A stretch of DNA of 35,711 nt from JALZIF01 sp964584905 (GTDB lineage: Bacteria > Gemmatimonadota > Gemmatimonadetes > Gemmatimonadales > Gemmatimonadaceae), in contig CAZPCC010000273.1 in assembly GCA_964584905.1 (NCBI GenBank), positions 1-35,711 of the forward strand. Direction: 5' to 3'. Below the pieces are notes generated by a model, which saw nothing but the letters and a program-made list of their open reading frames with translations, made no database searches and had not been told where the DNA came from. Below, one piece after another: positions 1 to 8,836 of the stretch. The number at the start of each line of letters is the position of its first letter. Positions within the stretch are counted from its first letter, which is position 1. Made by a program: the position numbers and the translations under genes.

Positions 1-240
1 ATCTTCCCGCTGTGCGACGGGGGTTTCCACACCAAAGGCCATCGCACGCCACCCGGTGCCTCCGGCGGTGACTGCGTCTTCGAATTTCAACGGAGCAACG
101 GGCGCCTTGTGCATGGTGTGCTCGGCAGTTGGTGCGATCCCATCTATAGTGCAACCTCCGCGCCCCTGATCGCCAATCCCGGCATTAGCCGATTTGCACA
201 GGAGCTCCGACTTCCTTCACGTGGAGTGGCATCGCAATGA
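1..240 (+). CDS. C-terminal part of a possible trypsin-like serine protease (5' end outside window)
   Basis: Frame 1 is open from the first base to a TGA at 238-240, giving the last 79 residues of a protein whose start lies upstream. The visible part contains PPGASGGDC, which resembles the G-x-S-G-G active-site serine motif of chymotrypsin-fold proteases. It is followed by GRLVHGVLGSW and a terminal NPGISRFAQEL helix, the order expected after the catalytic serine in that fold. The catalytic His and Asp would be in the missing part, so the assignment is tentative. Two Cys flank this segment and could form a disulfide in an exported protein. It could also be an unrelated secreted protein. Coding is likely because the codons are ordinary and the frame is open to the edge. 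Confidence 0.5.
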   Translation: MFPLCDGGFHTKGHRTPPGASGGDCVFEFQRSNGRLVHGVLGSWCDPIYSATSAPLIANPGISRFAQELRLPSRGVASQ

Positions 241-270
241 GGGTAGTGGCAAGGTTTCAGGCTTCGGGGC

Positions 271-301
271 GGCCGGCCTCCTCCTGGGGATCGGGCCGGC
301 C
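271..301 (+). terminator. Possible terminator hairpin after the partial gene
   Basis: GGCCGGCC occurs at 271-278 and again at 294-301. The 8-mer is its own reverse complement, so the two copies can pair as an 8-bp stem around a 15-nt loop, 30 nt after the stop codon of the first gene. No T-tract follows, so termination is uncertain. Confidence 0.3.
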
Positions 302-386
302 TTCCGTTCGACGAAAGGGTTTACGTAACGCTATCTGCGGTCAGCCTGTAGGTTACCGCCTGATTATCGAGCGCCCGAGGAGCCAT

Positions 387-421
387 CGATTCCCGATTCC
401 CGATTCCCGATTCCCGATTCC
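387..421. repeat. Five tandem copies of the heptamer CGATTCC
   Basis: Five perfect copies of the 7-mer run from 387 to 421 with no spacer. Arrays of this GATTCCC-type heptamer are known from intergenic regions of several proteobacterial genomes such as Xanthomonas. Here the array lies in a gene-free gap about 160 nt before the symporter start. A 7-bp unit is not a multiple of three, but no credible gene runs through it, so it is not a coding phase switch here. Confidence 0.9.
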
Positions 422-580
422 CATTGTGCTTGCCATGGGCAGCCTGCGCAAACCCGCCCGGCGCCACTGGGCGTTAGGCACTATTCGCTCCTTTATCGCT
501 GCTGACCAGCCGATGGTGACGTCGGCCTCACGGAGCCGCGAGTACCCGGCATCGCCGCCCTTTCCCCGATCCGGAGCCTG

Positions 581-2035
581 ATGGACTCGTCTCCCACATC
601 CGGAGCGCGTGCGCGGTTTGGCCTGATAGCCGGACCAATCGTGTTCGCAACGATGCTGCTCGTTTCACCCGCCGAGGGGATGCCCGTAATGGCTTGGCGC
701 ACGGCAGCAGTGGGCGTGCTGATGGCCATCTGGTGGATTACCGAAGCGATTCCAATTCCGGCCACCGCGCTGCTGCCGCTCGTTCTGTTCCCCCTGCTCG
801 GCGTCGCGACGATCGCGCAGACCACCGGCCCCTATGCCAACCCGGTCATTTATCTCTTTCTGGGTGGATTTCTTCTGGCGATGGCGCTCGAGAGCTGCGG
901 GCTGCACCGGCGCATGGCATTGTCGATCCTGTCGGTGGTCGGCACGCGCCCGGCAAATCTCATTTGGGGGTTCATGGCCGGCACCGCTTTCATCAGTATG
1001 TGGGTGAGCAACACGGCGACGGTCGTTATGATGCTGCCGATGGCAACGTCGGTCATCGCCCTCGCACGAGGTGCCATCGAGGGAGAGAGCGTGAAGGTCG
1101 GCCCGTTTGAAGTGGCGCTGCTGCTTGGCATCGCGTACGCCGCCAACATAGGCGGACTCGGAACCCTGATCGGCACACCGCCTAACGCATTGCTTGCAGG
1201 GTTCATGCTGGAATCCTACGGAGTCCGGATCGGGTTCGGCGAATGGATGCTGCTCGGCGTTCCGTTCGTGGCAATAGGTCTTCCGGTGGCGTGGCTCCTG
1301 CTGACCAGGGTACTGCACCCGGTGGGAACGGACCCGGTCGCCGGTGGCGCAGCGCTGCTGGAGCGAGAGCGCGCGGCGCTCGGAGGAATGACCCGGGCCG
1401 AGTGGACAGTTGGAACGATCACCGCGCTCACGGCCGCCGCGTGGGTGACCAGGCCGCTGTTCGAACGCCATGTTCCCGCCATGACTGACACCGGCATCGC
1501 AATCGCCGGAGCGCTGCTACTGTTCATCATACCGACAGGATGGCGTCCGCTTCAGGTGGCGCTGACGTGGAAGCAGGCAGAGCGGCTCCCCTGGGCAGTT
1601 CTCATTCTATTCGGGGGCGGGCTGTCGCTCGCGGCGGCGATTCAGCAGACTGGACTGGCCGACTGGATAGGCGCGGAGCTCGGAGGACTGGCTGGGTGGC
1701 CGGTCTTTGCGGTCGTCCTCGTCGTATCGGCCGTGGTTCTGTTTCTCACGGAGCTCACCAGCAATACAGCGACCGCCGCGGCGTTCCTTCCCGTCGTTGC
1801 ATCGCTGGCGGTGGGAATCGGTGCGGATCCCATGCTGCTCGCCATCCCTACCGCGATTGCCGCGAGCTGCGCATTCATGATGCCAGTGGCGACTCCACCT
1901 AACGCCATAGTCTACGGTACCGGGAGGCTTACTATCCCGCAAATGGCGTCCGCCGGGGTGTGGCTCAACCTCTTCTTCCTGGCACTGATACCGACCCTGG
2001 TGTTCCTTCTCGCTGGCCGGATCTTCGGCGCCTGA
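581..2035 (+). CDS. SLC13/DASS family divalent anion:sodium symporter
   Basis: A 484-residue inner-membrane protein with about a dozen hydrophobic segments, the usual size for the divalent anion:Na+ symporter (DASS) family (CitT, SdcS, VcINDY), which imports di- and tricarboxylates or sulfate. The two inverted repeats of the family are visible. Each carries an SNT motif (residues 143-145 and 394-396), the hairpin tips that bind Na+ and substrate, and each is followed by TPPNA (GTPPNALL and ATPPNAIV). The N-terminal EAIPIPATALLPL segment is also typical. The ATG at 581 is preceded by GGAG at a short distance. Substrate cannot be read from sequence; C4-dicarboxylate is the commonest in the family. 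It is a single-gene unit convergent with pgm, with a 27-nt gap. Confidence 0.9.
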   Translation: MDSSPTSGARARFGLIAGPIVFATMLLVSPAEGMPVMAWRTAAVGVLMAIWWITEAIPIPATALLPLVLFPLLGVATIAQTTGPYANPVIYLFLGGFLLAMALESCGLHRRMALSILSVVGTRPANLIWGFMAGTAFISMWVSNTATVVMMLPMATSVIALARGAIEGESVKVGPFEVALLLGIAYAANIGGLGTLIGTPPNALLAGFMLESYGVRIGFGEWMLLGVPFVAIGLPVAWLLLTRVLHPVGTDPVAGGAALLERERAALGGMTRAEWTVGTITALTAAAWVTRPLFERHVPAMTDTGIAIAGALLLFIIPTGWRPLQVALTWKQAERLPWAVLILFGGGLSLAAAIQQTGLADWIGAELGGLAGWPVFAVVLVVSAVVLFLTELTSNTATAAAFLPVVASLAVGIGADPMLLAIPTAIAASCAFMMPVATPPNAIVYGTGRLTIPQMASAGVWLNLFFLALIPTLVFLLAGRIFGA

Positions 2036-2062
2036 TGCCGGTTGCCTTTGATCTGCGACGGC

Positions 2063-3694
2063 TCACGTGATCACCGTTGGAGCGCTGCGACCTGTGCGCG
2101 CCTCGAGCTCCGAGAGCTCGAGTGCGGCGGCCAGATACCCCGCAAGCGCCTCCTGAACATCTCGATCCTGCCGGGTGGGATCGGGCTCGTACGACTCCAC
2201 GTATAGGCGAAGCGTGGCGCCGACGGTTCCCGTTCCCGAGAGCCGGAATATCAGCCGTGCTCCGGAGTCCAGGACGATACGAAGCCCCCCTCCCGTGCTC
2301 ACGGAGTCGTCGACGGGATCGCGATAGGAAAAATCCCCGGCCGTGGCCACTCGATCCCCGGCGAGCTGCTTGCCCGGCAGCGACTCCAGCTGCGACTGGA
2401 GGTGCTGCATAACGCCACGCGCTGCCTGCAGTGGTATCTCTTCGTAATCGTGGCGCGTGTAGTAGCTTCGCCCATAACGGCGCCAGTGGTGGCGGACGAT
2501 CTCCTCCACGCCATCCCTGCGCACCGCGAGGATCTGCAGCCAGAAAAGCACCGCCCACAACCCATCCTTCTCGCGGACGTGATCGGACCCGGTTCCGAAG
2601 CTCTCCTCGCCGCAGAGCGTGATTCGCCCCGCATCCAGCAGATTTCCGAAGTACTTCCACCCGGTGGGCGTTTCGAAACAGTCTATTCCGAGAGCACGGG
2701 CCACGTGGTCGACAGCCTGGCTCGTGGGCATCGAGCGGGCAACGCCTGACAGCTCACGCCGGTATCCCGGAGCGAGAGGCGCATTTGCCGCCAGAATTGC
2801 CAGGCTGTCGGAAGGGTTTACGAAAAAGCGTGCACCGAGAATCATGTTTCTATCTCCATCCCCATCCGATGCCGCGCCGAAGTCGGGGGCGGAGGCAGCG
2901 AACATCTCCTCGACCAGCTCCGGAGCATACGTCAGGTTGGGATCAGGATGGCCACCACCGAAGTCGAGCAGTGGCTCTCCGCGCGTGACCGTTCCCCGCG
3001 GCGCTCCGAGTCGCCGTTCCAGAATTTCCACCGCGTAGGGACCCGTAACGGCATGCATCGCATCGTACCGCATCCTGAACTTGCCGCCGGAGAGCATGGT
3101 GCGCAGCGCTTCGAAATCGAACAGCGTTTCCATCAGCTCGGCGTAATCGGCTACCGGATCGATGACATGCACCGTCATCTCACCTAACGTCAGGCTACCG
3201 ACCGCATCGAGCCCGATATCGGGCGCATCGAGGATCGAGTAGCGCTCGATTCGCCGCGCGTGCTCGGCAATGCGTTGGGAGACCGCTTCCGGTGCGGGGC
3301 CGCCGTTCGCCGCATTGTACTTGATGCCGAAATCACCGTCGGGGCCGCCGGGGTTGTGACTGGCCGAGAGAATGATTCCGCCGTCCGCGGCGTACTTACG
3401 AATCACGCACGAGGCAGCGGGAGTCGAGAGTATGCCGCTCCGGCCGACGAGAACCCGAGCGACACCGTTCGCCGCGGCAATCCTGAGGACGACCTGAATG
3501 GCATGGTCGTTGTAAAAGCGGCCATCGCCGCCCAGAACGAGCGTACCGCCGGCGGGAATCTCCACCGCGTCCAGCGTAGCCTGGACGAAATTCTCCAGAT
3601 AGTGCGGTTGACGGAACACCTCCACCCGCTTTCGCAAGCCCGAAGTACCCGGCTTCTGGTCATCAAAGGGTCGGGTCGCGACGCTGCGAATCAT
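2063..3694 (-). CDS. pgm: Phosphoglucomutase (alpha-D-glucose phosphate-specific)
   Basis: 543 residues, the family's usual length. It interconverts glucose-1-phosphate and glucose-6-phosphate in the cytoplasm, linking glycogen and sugar-nucleotide synthesis to glycolysis. Visible are N-terminal KPGTSGLR, the phosphoserine loop SASHNPGG (110-117, catalytic Ser112), the Mg-binding loop DGDGDR (277-282) and the sugar-binding region CGEESFGTGSDHVREKDGLWA. The open frame extends to 3919, but the added N-terminus is Arg-rich and matches nothing. The ATG at 3694 has a strong GGAAGGAG ribosome site about 6 nt upstream, which fixes the start. It is last in the minus-strand run nrfH-nrfA-kinase-pgm, 82 nt after the kinase gene. 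It could supply glucose-1-phosphate for the polysaccharide locus or feed glucan breakdown. Confidence 0.95.
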   Translation of the reverse strand: MIRSVATRPFDDQKPGTSGLRKRVEVFRQPHYLENFVQATLDAVEIPAGGTLVLGGDGRFYNDHAIQVVLRIAAANGVARVLVGRSGILSTPAASCVIRKYAADGGIILSASHNPGGPDGDFGIKYNAANGGPAPEAVSQRIAEHARRIERYSILDAPDIGLDAVGSLTLGEMTVHVIDPVADYAELMETLFDFEALRTMLSGGKFRMRYDAMHAVTGPYAVEILERRLGAPRGTVTRGEPLLDFGGGHPDPNLTYAPELVEEMFAASAPDFGAASDGDGDRNMILGARFFVNPSDSLAILAANAPLAPGYRRELSGVARSMPTSQAVDHVARALGIDCFETPTGWKYFGNLLDAGRITLCGEESFGTGSDHVREKDGLWAVLFWLQILAVRRDGVEEIVRHHWRRYGRSYYTRHDYEEIPLQAARGVMQHLQSQLESLPGKQLAGDRVATAGDFSYRDPVDDSVSTGGGLRIVLDSGARLIFRLSGTGTVGATLRLYVESYEPDPTRQDRDVQEALAGYLAAALELSELEARTGRSAPTVIT

Positions 3695-3776
3695 GACCAC
3701 TCCTTCCGGTGAACGGGGAGTTTCGTTATGCAGGAGGCATGTGGCACCGCGCCGGTGATGGCGTGGCCAACGCGCG

Positions 3777-4898
3777 CTACCCCTGGCGCGGCAGACGAAT
3801 CGAGAACGTCGTGCCCTGCTCCTCGGATGAGCTGACGGCGATAGATCCACCATGCGCGGCCACGATTTGGTCCACGATGTAGAGTCCGAGGCCGAGGTGA
3901 TGGCGATCGCGGCCGCCATCGGGCTTGACTGCCTTCAGGGCCATGAAGATCCCGCCCATCTGCTCATCTCGAATGACGGGACCCTCGTTCTGCACGGAGA
4001 TGAGTACTTCGTCCGGCATCCCGTGCGCGGTGATACCTATCGGCGCCTTGTATCCGTGCTGTACCGCATTGCATGCCAGATTCGTCACTGCCTGGGCGAG
4101 CCGGTCGGAGTCCCACTCTCCGCGCAGATCTCCGCTCGTTTCGATTTGCAGCACGCTGCCGGGGAACGACGCCGTGATCTCGCCCACGACTTCCTGCAAA
4201 ACCGCCGTCAGATCAGTGTCTGCTCGCTCGATCGGGACGCCGGAGCCGAAACGGGATCGAGTGAACTCGAGAAGATCCGATACCATCTGGTTCATGCGCC
4301 GGGCACTGCTGGAAATCCGACCCACGAGGGTGAGATTCGGTTCCCGGAGCTCATTCGTCTCGAGCACGAAACTCGACGACGTAATGATGGCACCGAGAGG
4401 TGTGCGCAGATCGTGGCCGAGAATGGCGAGAAACAGTTCCTGCGAGTGTCCGATCGAGTCGGTATAGCGAACGATCGATTCGGCGATTGCCTGATCTATC
4501 GCCTCGTTGAACCGGGTAAGGTCTTCGAGTTCGTCGGCCCCGGCATTGCGAAGGTGCCTCGTCCACAGGCGTATGACGCTCGCGCGCATCGCGCGGAACT
4601 CGGCCACCATGTGAGCGATCGAGAAGCCGCTTTCCGCTCTCCCGGCTCCATGCGCCTGCGCAGCGGTGGAAATGTTTTCCTGAATTGCGTCGGATCCCCC
4701 GGCAGCCTTGTCCTGCTGCTGCTCCTCTGTTTGTGGCGTTGCGAGGTCACTGGCAATTACTCCGAGCATCTCCTTTGCATGATCCCGGAGCGCCGCGATG
4801 TCCATCGAGGCGCCCATGGGCAGACTGCGGGCGAAGGTCTCCCATTCCGAGAGGATCTCTTCCGTGTTCTCTCGAATGAAGTTCGAAAGTGTGGACAT
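3777..4898 (-). CDS. Sensor histidine kinase with RsbRD-type N-terminal domain
   Basis: 373 residues, no signal peptide or membrane segment, so probably cytoplasmic. Residues 1-115 resemble the RsbT co-antagonist (RsbRD) N-terminal helical domain (FIRENTEEILSEWETFA). The kinase core has the H-box FLAILGHDLRTPLGA (phospho-acceptor His162), the N-box LACNAVQHG (274-282) and the G-box GLGLYIVDQIVAAHGG. The frame stays open to 5006, overlapping the end of nrfA, but family similarity begins at the Met encoded at 4898, which I take as the start although its ribosome site is weak. It lies 82 nt downstream of nrfA. No response regulator is encoded in the window, so its partner and stimulus are unknown; co-transcription hints at a role in nitrite or redox response (inference). 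Confidence 0.85.
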   Translation of the reverse strand: MSTLSNFIRENTEEILSEWETFARSLPMGASMDIAALRDHAKEMLGVIASDLATPQTEEQQQDKAAGGSDAIQENISTAAQAHGAGRAESGFSIAHMVAEFRAMRASVIRLWTRHLRNAGADELEDLTRFNEAIDQAIAESIVRYTDSIGHSQELFLAILGHDLRTPLGAIITSSSFVLETNELREPNLTLVGRISSSARRMNQMVSDLLEFTRSRFGSGVPIERADTDLTAVLQEVVGEITASFPGSVLQIETSGDLRGEWDSDRLAQAVTNLACNAVQHGYKAPIGITAHGMPDEVLISVQNEGPVIRDEQMGGIFMALKAVKPDGGRDRHHLGLGLYIVDQIVAAHGGSIAVSSSEEQGTTFSIRLPRQG

Positions 4899-4980
4899 CA
4901 GCTTCGCTTGAGTGAGGTTGGCAGCCCGCCAGGGTCCGCACAGAGTGGTTGAATCAACACGCAGCGCGCGTGCCCGCAAG

Positions 4981-6465
4981 CTAGCGATCCGGACCCGATT
5001 CTCCATCCGCGGCGCGCTTGGGGCGGTGTGCCGAGGCGCCGGCGGCCTCGAGCGGTGACGCCGGAACCGGTTCGCCTCGTAAGGCAGCCTGGCCCAATCG
5101 AGAGTAGTTTATGGAGTTACCCAGGATTCGAGCGCTCTCCTGCGGTGCGTGAAAACCCATCGAATTCTCGGCTTCCACGAAGTCCGCAAAAAACTGCGCG
5201 GCTCGCTGGTAGCGCTGCGCTACCACAAACCGCGTCGCAGTGCTGTCCGACGTGCGAGTCGCCTCCAGCGCCTGGACCAGATCGAGGAGCGCGTCGATCG
5301 CGATGTTACGTAGCTCGAAGGTCCGATCCTGTATGGTGTAGACCCGTTGCCGGAGCTCCTCCTCGGAGATCTTGTGACAGGTCTGGCACGACCGCTCGAT
5401 CATCAGGAGCGGACTGCGAACCTGGTGGTCGCTGATCTTGAGCGCACCCACACGCTGGTACGGCATGTGGCAGTCGGCGCAGGCGACGCCGGAACGAGCG
5501 TGCAGTCCCTGACTGTGCATCTCGAACTCAGGGTGCTGCGCCTTGAGCACCGGAGCACCCGAGGCGGCGTGCACCCAATCGCGGTGGCCTACCGAATCGT
5601 AGTAGGCGAGCATGCTGTCGACGAGCAACCCGCGCGACCACGGATAGGTGAGTCGCTTCTCCTCTCCCTTGAAATAATACTCGACGTGGCACTGGCCGCA
5701 GACGAAAGTGCGCATCTCCTGCCGCGTCGCCATGGTGTTCACGTCGTAGTCGGCCACACCTTGCGACGCCTTGACGGCGCGAATCCCCTCGATGAAGCCG
5801 GGCCGGGTCACGCGGAGCTCCATTGTCTCCGGCGTGTGACAGTCGATGCAGGAGATGGGATGCGACACGTGCTCCTTGGCCTCACCATATGGCATCTGGT
5901 TCATCGCGGAGAACCCGGCCATCAGGTCTCCATTGCCAAGCTTCATGTACGGCACGTAGACGGATGCGTGGCAGTGAATGCAGGTGCCCGGCTGATTCGC
6001 GACGATCTGCCGCTCGGTATGAAGTTGATCCTCGAGCATGTACGCGTGCCCCCGTTCTTCGCGAAAGTCGCTGGCGAATGCGTATCCCTGCCACATGCGC
6101 CTGAGACGTGGATCCTCCTCGAGCCGCGACTGCGCCACCACCCGCCTTGGATCGATCGCGGTCGGGGTCCGCGGCAGCGCCTCGCTTCCGCCATAACGCG
6201 TATACACCTGGTCTACCGTTTTTAGATAGGCGTCGTATTGGAGCGGAAAGTTGCGTCCCCACACGGACGGGTCGGTTGTGGTATCGGTGATCTCCACCAC
6301 GCGATAGAACGGATTCCGCGCCTCCTGCCGGCGCTCGAAGATGTTGGTCAGCAGCAGGGCCAGACCCACTGCGGCGACCGCCGAGAGAACAGCGGCGCCA
6401 ACCAGCCAGCGGCCGGTAAACCTGCGGGGCGGCTCAGCAGGGGTGGAGACGTCAGGTTCGGTCAT
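4981..6465 (-). CDS. nrfA: Ammonia-forming cytochrome c nitrite reductase catalytic subunit (pentahaem c552)
   Basis: 494 residues. NrfA reduces nitrite to ammonium with six electrons in the periplasm. Five haem-binding motifs are visible: CIHCH (162-166), CIDCH (206-210), CGQCH (256-260), CADCH (329-333) and CQTCH (360-364). The segment HVEYYFKG after haem 3 carries the catalytic Tyr and calcium-site region, and KAQHPEFE (308-315) carries the conserved Gln and active-site His. The first haem site, which in enteric NrfA is CxxCK, is CxxCH here, marking the CxxCH clade of the family. Residues 20-42 form one hydrophobic segment, an uncleaved anchor or signal. nrfH lies directly upstream with a 27-nt gap. 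Confidence 0.95.
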   Translation of the reverse strand: MTEPDVSTPAEPPRRFTGRWLVGAAVLSAVAAVGLALLLTNIFERRQEARNPFYRVVEITDTTTDPSVWGRNFPLQYDAYLKTVDQVYTRYGGSEALPRTPTAIDPRRVVAQSRLEEDPRLRRMWQGYAFASDFREERGHAYMLEDQLHTERQIVANQPGTCIHCHASVYVPYMKLGNGDLMAGFSAMNQMPYGEAKEHVSHPISCIDCHTPETMELRVTRPGFIEGIRAVKASQGVADYDVNTMATRQEMRTFVCGQCHVEYYFKGEEKRLTYPWSRGLLVDSMLAYYDSVGHRDWVHAASGAPVLKAQHPEFEMHSQGLHARSGVACADCHMPYQRVGALKISDHQVRSPLLMIERSCQTCHKISEEELRQRVYTIQDRTFELRNIAIDALLDLVQALEATRTSDSTATRFVVAQRYQRAAQFFADFVEAENSMGFHAPQESARILGNSINYSRLGQAALRGEPVPASPLEAAGASAHRPKRAADGESGPDR

Positions 6466-6492
6466 CGGATGCTCCGGGCAGACGGTATGGCA

Positions 6493-7014
6493 TCACCGCA
6501 CCATGTGGCCAACGTATGTATGGCAGCGAATGCACGAGAATCCTCCTGCTCCCTCGACGCTCGCTCCATCATGGATCGAGGGGCGCTCCGCGCCGCCGGC
6601 TGTGGATTCGATGGGCTCGAACCCGTGGGCGTCGATCTGGTCCACGATCGCATTGTGACAGTCCCGGCAGGTGCGCTCCGTGATCGCGCGGTTATGCGGT
6701 TTGATCTGCAGCGGATCGGGAAACCGGCCGGTCGTGAAAGCGAGTGAGTGCCAGAATCCGTTCGAAGCCTTGGCGGCGTATTTCCCCACCGCATCGTGCG
6801 GCATGTGGCAGTCGGCACACCTTGCGACGTTGCGGTGACTGGACTTGAGCCACGCCGAGTAATGCTCTTCCATAATGTGGCAGTTGGCGCACGAGGCCGC
6901 ATCGGTAGTGAGGTAGGATGCACCTTTGGCATACACGAAGGTGAATGCTGCGAGCCCGGCGGCGACGCCGAGCGCGGCTGCCGCTCCCACCGCCCATGCA
7001 AGGCGGCGTCTCAT
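6493..7014 (-). CDS. nrfH: Cytochrome c nitrite reductase small subunit (tetrahaem quinol dehydrogenase)
   Basis: 173 residues of the NapC/NirT/NrfH family. It oxidises menaquinol in the inner membrane and passes electrons to NrfA. One N-terminal transmembrane helix (about 6-29) is followed by four CxxCH sites: CANCH (42-46), CADCH (66-70), CRDCH (116-120) and CIRCH (161-165). The first continues as CANCHIM, consistent with the Met-ligated first haem of NrfH. NrfH is usually 150-180 residues, so this is full length. It is the first gene of the minus-strand run nrfH-nrfA-kinase-pgm and is divergent from the peptidase gene. The ribosome site (GGTGGA directly before the ATG) is poor. No cytochrome maturation genes are in view. 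Confidence 0.95.
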   Translation of the reverse strand: MRRRLAWAVGAAAALGVAAGLAAFTFVYAKGASYLTTDAASCANCHIMEEHYSAWLKSSHRNVARCADCHMPHDAVGKYAAKASNGFWHSLAFTTGRFPDPLQIKPHNRAITERTCRDCHNAIVDQIDAHGFEPIESTAGGAERPSIHDGASVEGAGGFSCIRCHTYVGHMVR

Positions 7015-7367
7015 TCCACCATGCGTCCGGTTCCCGCCACCATGGGTTCCGTTTCCCTTTTCATATTCCTGTGCACCAACTCCGGTGAAGCATTAAGCCC
7101 CCTTCCTAACGAGGTGCGCTTTGCGTCGGCCAGGCGAATGGCGTTTCCCGACGGAGCAATTCCCGCACCGCACCTCGCACCCGCCCACCAGAACCTCCAG
7201 GTGCGCCCGGGCGGATGCAGAAAAATACCCCGCCAAGGTGGATCCCACGCCGTAACCCGTTGCCATGTAAGGTTTTGCCGAACAGAGAGAGCTTTCCGAC
7301 TCCCGGCATCTTGCGCAGTGAAGCGTGCGCCACGCAACATGCATCCTCCATTGGCCGGTTCACAAAC
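7015..7367. promoter_or_regulatory. Divergent intergenic region between nrfH and the M20 peptidase gene
   Basis: These 353 bases separate two divergent genes and must hold both promoters. Open frames cross it on both strands, but none looks like a protein. I found no convincing FNR, NarL or sigma-70 consensus. A weak nrfH promoter candidate is TTCACC-18-TATGAA on the minus strand, about 55-85 nt before the start. Confidence 0.4.
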
Positions 7368-8825
7368 ATGACAAGGGCAATGCTGCCAACCTCGCTCCCC
7401 ACCATCGCGGTCCTTGCCTCGGTCGCGCTGGCGCTTACCGCGCCCGTTATGCGCGCTCAGGCCGGAACGGCTCCGCTTCGTCCCCACCAGCAGCTCGCCC
7501 GCGAGATCTACGCCGAGTTGGTCGAGATCAACACCACCGACACTCCTGCCGGTGACAATACGCGAGCCGCCGAGGCAATGGCGAAGCGGCTGCACACCGC
7601 CGGCTTCTCCGAGCGGGATGTGCAAGTACTCGCTCCAGCGCCGCGGAAAGGAAACCTCATCGCACGGTTACGCGGGACCGGTGCAAGCGGGCGCAAGCCA
7701 ATCCTTCTGCTCGCCCACCTCGATGTCGTCGATGCGAAACAGGAAGACTGGTCGGCCGACATCGACCCATTCGCCTTTACCGAGCGTGACGGCTACTTCT
7801 ATGGCCGCGGAACGAGCGACGACAAGGCGATGGCGGCGATCTGGATCGCCAATCTCATCCAGTTGCGGCAGGAAGGCTTCGTGCCCGACCGCGACCTGAT
7901 CGTTGCGCTCACCGCCGATGAGGAAGGGGGACCGCACAACGGGGTCGAATGGCTGCTGGCCCACCATCGGGAAGCAATCGACGCGGCATTCGCGCTCAAC
8001 GAGGGGGGCGGCGGCTTTCTCAAGGACGGCAAGCCGTTCGTGCATAACGTTCAGGCAGCCGAGAAGGTCTATTACGATTTCACCGTCGAGGTACGCAACA
8101 GGGGAGGTCACAGCTCCCGTCCGGTCAGGGACAATGCGATCTACCACCTGGCCGAGGGACTGGCCCGGCTTGCCCGCCATGAGTTTCCCGTCAGGTTCAA
8201 TGAGGTGACGGCGGCATACTTCCAGCGCCTCGCCCAGGTCGAGACGGGTCAGACGGCGTCGGACATGCGCGCCATATCCCGGAATCCTGACGACACTGCT
8301 GCGGCGCGCAGCCTGTCCGCGCAGCCGGCGTACAACGCCATGCTCAGGACGACGTGCGTGGCCACGATGCTGGAGGGAGGCCATGCGGCGAATGCCCTCC
8401 CGCAGCTCGCGCGCGCGAACGTGAACTGCCGCGTACTTCCCAACGAACTTGTGTCGAGCGTCCGCGAGACACTCGTCCGAGTGATCGCCGCCGGCGACAC
8501 GGCGATCACAGTCACGCCGACGCCCGCCACGCGAGGTGGACCACCCTCTCCCCTGACCGACGAGGTGCTACGCCCGGTGGAGCGCCTGACGCAGGAAATG
8601 TGGGGCGACATTCCAGTCGTCCCCGTTATGGCCACCGGCGCGACCGACGGATGGTATCTGCGGGCGGCAGGAATACCGACGTATGGCGTGTCCGGGTTGT
8701 TCGGCGACATGAACGACTCGCGCGCCCACGGACGCGACGAGCGAATGCTCGTCAAGTCGTTCTTCGACGGACAGACGTTCCTTTACCGCCTGGTAAAGGA
8801 GCTGTCCGGCGGAAAGACCATGTAG
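7368..8825 (+). CDS. Secreted M20/M25/M40 family zinc metallopeptidase
   Basis: 485 residues. Residues 1-32 form a signal peptide (basic MTRAM, hydrophobic core to about 27, then MRAQA cleavage region). The mature enzyme has the M20 di-zinc pattern: AHLDVVD (His117), YGRGTSDDK (Asp151 region), TADEEGG (Glu185/186 catalytic base and ligand), ALNEGGGG, and a C-terminal His in SRAHGRDERM. These enzymes hydrolyse dipeptides or acylated amino acids; the exported location suggests peptide scavenging. The frame opens at 7215, but the ATG at 7368 starts the signal peptide and is preferred; a second ATG at 7380 would also keep it. The gene stands alone, ending 11 nt before the convergent acr3 stop. 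Confidence 0.9.
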   Translation: MTRAMLPTSLPTIAVLASVALALTAPVMRAQAGTAPLRPHQQLAREIYAELVEINTTDTPAGDNTRAAEAMAKRLHTAGFSERDVQVLAPAPRKGNLIARLRGTGASGRKPILLLAHLDVVDAKQEDWSADIDPFAFTERDGYFYGRGTSDDKAMAAIWIANLIQLRQEGFVPDRDLIVALTADEEGGPHNGVEWLLAHHREAIDAAFALNEGGGGFLKDGKPFVHNVQAAEKVYYDFTVEVRNRGGHSSRPVRDNAIYHLAEGLARLARHEFPVRFNEVTAAYFQRLAQVETGQTASDMRAISRNPDDTAAARSLSAQPAYNAMLRTTCVATMLEGGHAANALPQLARANVNCRVLPNELVSSVRETLVRVIAAGDTAITVTPTPATRGGPPSPLTDEVLRPVERLTQEMWGDIPVVPVMATGATDGWYLRAAGIPTYGVSGLFGDMNDSRAHGRDERMLVKSFFDGQTFLYRLVKELSGGKTM

Positions 8826-8836
8826 CAGGCCGCCGC

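Larger units (their letters stand above)
241..580. other. Intergenic region with hairpin and heptamer repeat
   Basis: These 340 bases separate the partial protease-like gene from the symporter gene. They hold a GC-rich inverted repeat (271-301) and five tandem 7-mers (387-421). A 114-residue open frame crosses the region, but it reads Arg-rich low-complexity sequence through the repeat and resembles no family, so it is not called. No clear sigma-70 promoter was found for the downstream gene. Confidence 0.6.

Noticed and set aside
387..421. CRISPR-like array
   Set aside because: The units are 7 bp with no spacers, so this is a simple tandem repeat.
237..581. 114-residue open frame on the plus strand before the symporter
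   Set aside because: It runs through the heptamer array, is Arg/Pro-rich, has no ribosome site and resembles no family.
7011..7625. 204-residue minus-strand frame across the nrfH/peptidase gap
   Set aside because: It overlaps the peptidase signal peptide region on the opposite strand and has no recognisable domain.
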